64,000 bases of DNA from Gammaproteobacteria bacterium (GTDB lineage Bacteria > Pseudomonadota > Gammaproteobacteria > Legionellales > Legionellaceae). The notes beneath the pieces are model-generated. The model made no database searches and was not told where the DNA came from. It saw nothing but the letters and a program-made list of their open reading frames with translations. Position 1 is the first letter of the stretch; the number at the start of each line of letters is the position of its first letter. The position numbers and the translations under genes are program-made. Where the stretch lies: contig JASBUZ010000025.1 of the NCBI GenBank assembly GCA_030147635.1, positions 95,441 through 159,440 of the forward strand, given 5' to 3'. Below are positions 63,998-64,000 of the stretch, in pieces.

Positions 63998-64000
63998 TCT

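Overview
The window looks like a chromosomal segment of a gammaproteobacterium of the Legionellales/Coxiellaceae type. The evidence is gene order: rlmE-ftsH-folP-glmM-tpiA-secG-tRNA-Leu(GAG)-nuoA to nuoN, then tRNA-fMet-rimP-nusA-infB-rbfA-truB. It also has a small protein resembling the Coxiella CBU_0585 family, a CydP-type subunit beside cydAB, moderate-to-low GC, and several proteins that look like products of a host-associated bacterium. Genus assignment is inference. No rRNA, CRISPR array or prophage is visible.

Region by region: 1-1.5 kb holds two secreted or effector-like genes that share an apparent C-terminal NC motif; the first is cut by the window edge. 1.5-5.9 kb has priA, a PTPS-family pterin enzyme with an ExxHGH active-site variant, a MidA-like methyltransferase and a divergent pteridine reductase. 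5.9-18.9 kb is mostly housekeeping (lpoA/rsmI divergent pair, pepN, aroE, hda, pgsA-like, trxA, rsmE, fumC). Among these sit an astacin metalloprotease, a patatin-like lipase and an HTH-ATPase-DUF4325 regulator preceded by a 44-bp near-perfect palindrome. 19-25 kb carries a tRNA-Leu(CAG), a PhoU-like/Pit phosphate transport pair, and an accessory islet. The islet has a REP-associated tyrosine transposase with perfect 20-bp terminal inverted repeats, surrounded by three orphan genes, each with its own promoter. 25-29.5 kb has a thioesterase, a 55-residue conserved small protein, a paired inverted palindromic repeat, adenosine deaminase, and two tandem paralogous membrane proteins whose helical N-termini resemble a death-fold domain by eye.

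29.5-32.5 kb is a cytochrome bd operon with both tiny subunits (cydP-cydA-cydB-cydX). From 32.5 kb the strand switches to plus and stays there: the ribosome/protease/folate/cell-wall cluster runs into the 14-subunit NADH dehydrogenase (nuo) operon. The usual nuoN/tRNA-fMet junction is opened by a roughly 4.9-kb accessory stretch: a bestrophin gene overlapping a beta-carbonic anhydrase, hslO, two orphan membrane proteins, and a DUF5685-like cysteine-rich protein. The translation/transcription operon (rimP to truB) closes the window. Functionally, cytochrome bd and complex I supply the respiratory chain. The folate/pterin genes at two separate places (PTPS and pteridine reductase near 4-6 kb, folP at 35 kb) may serve one pathway.
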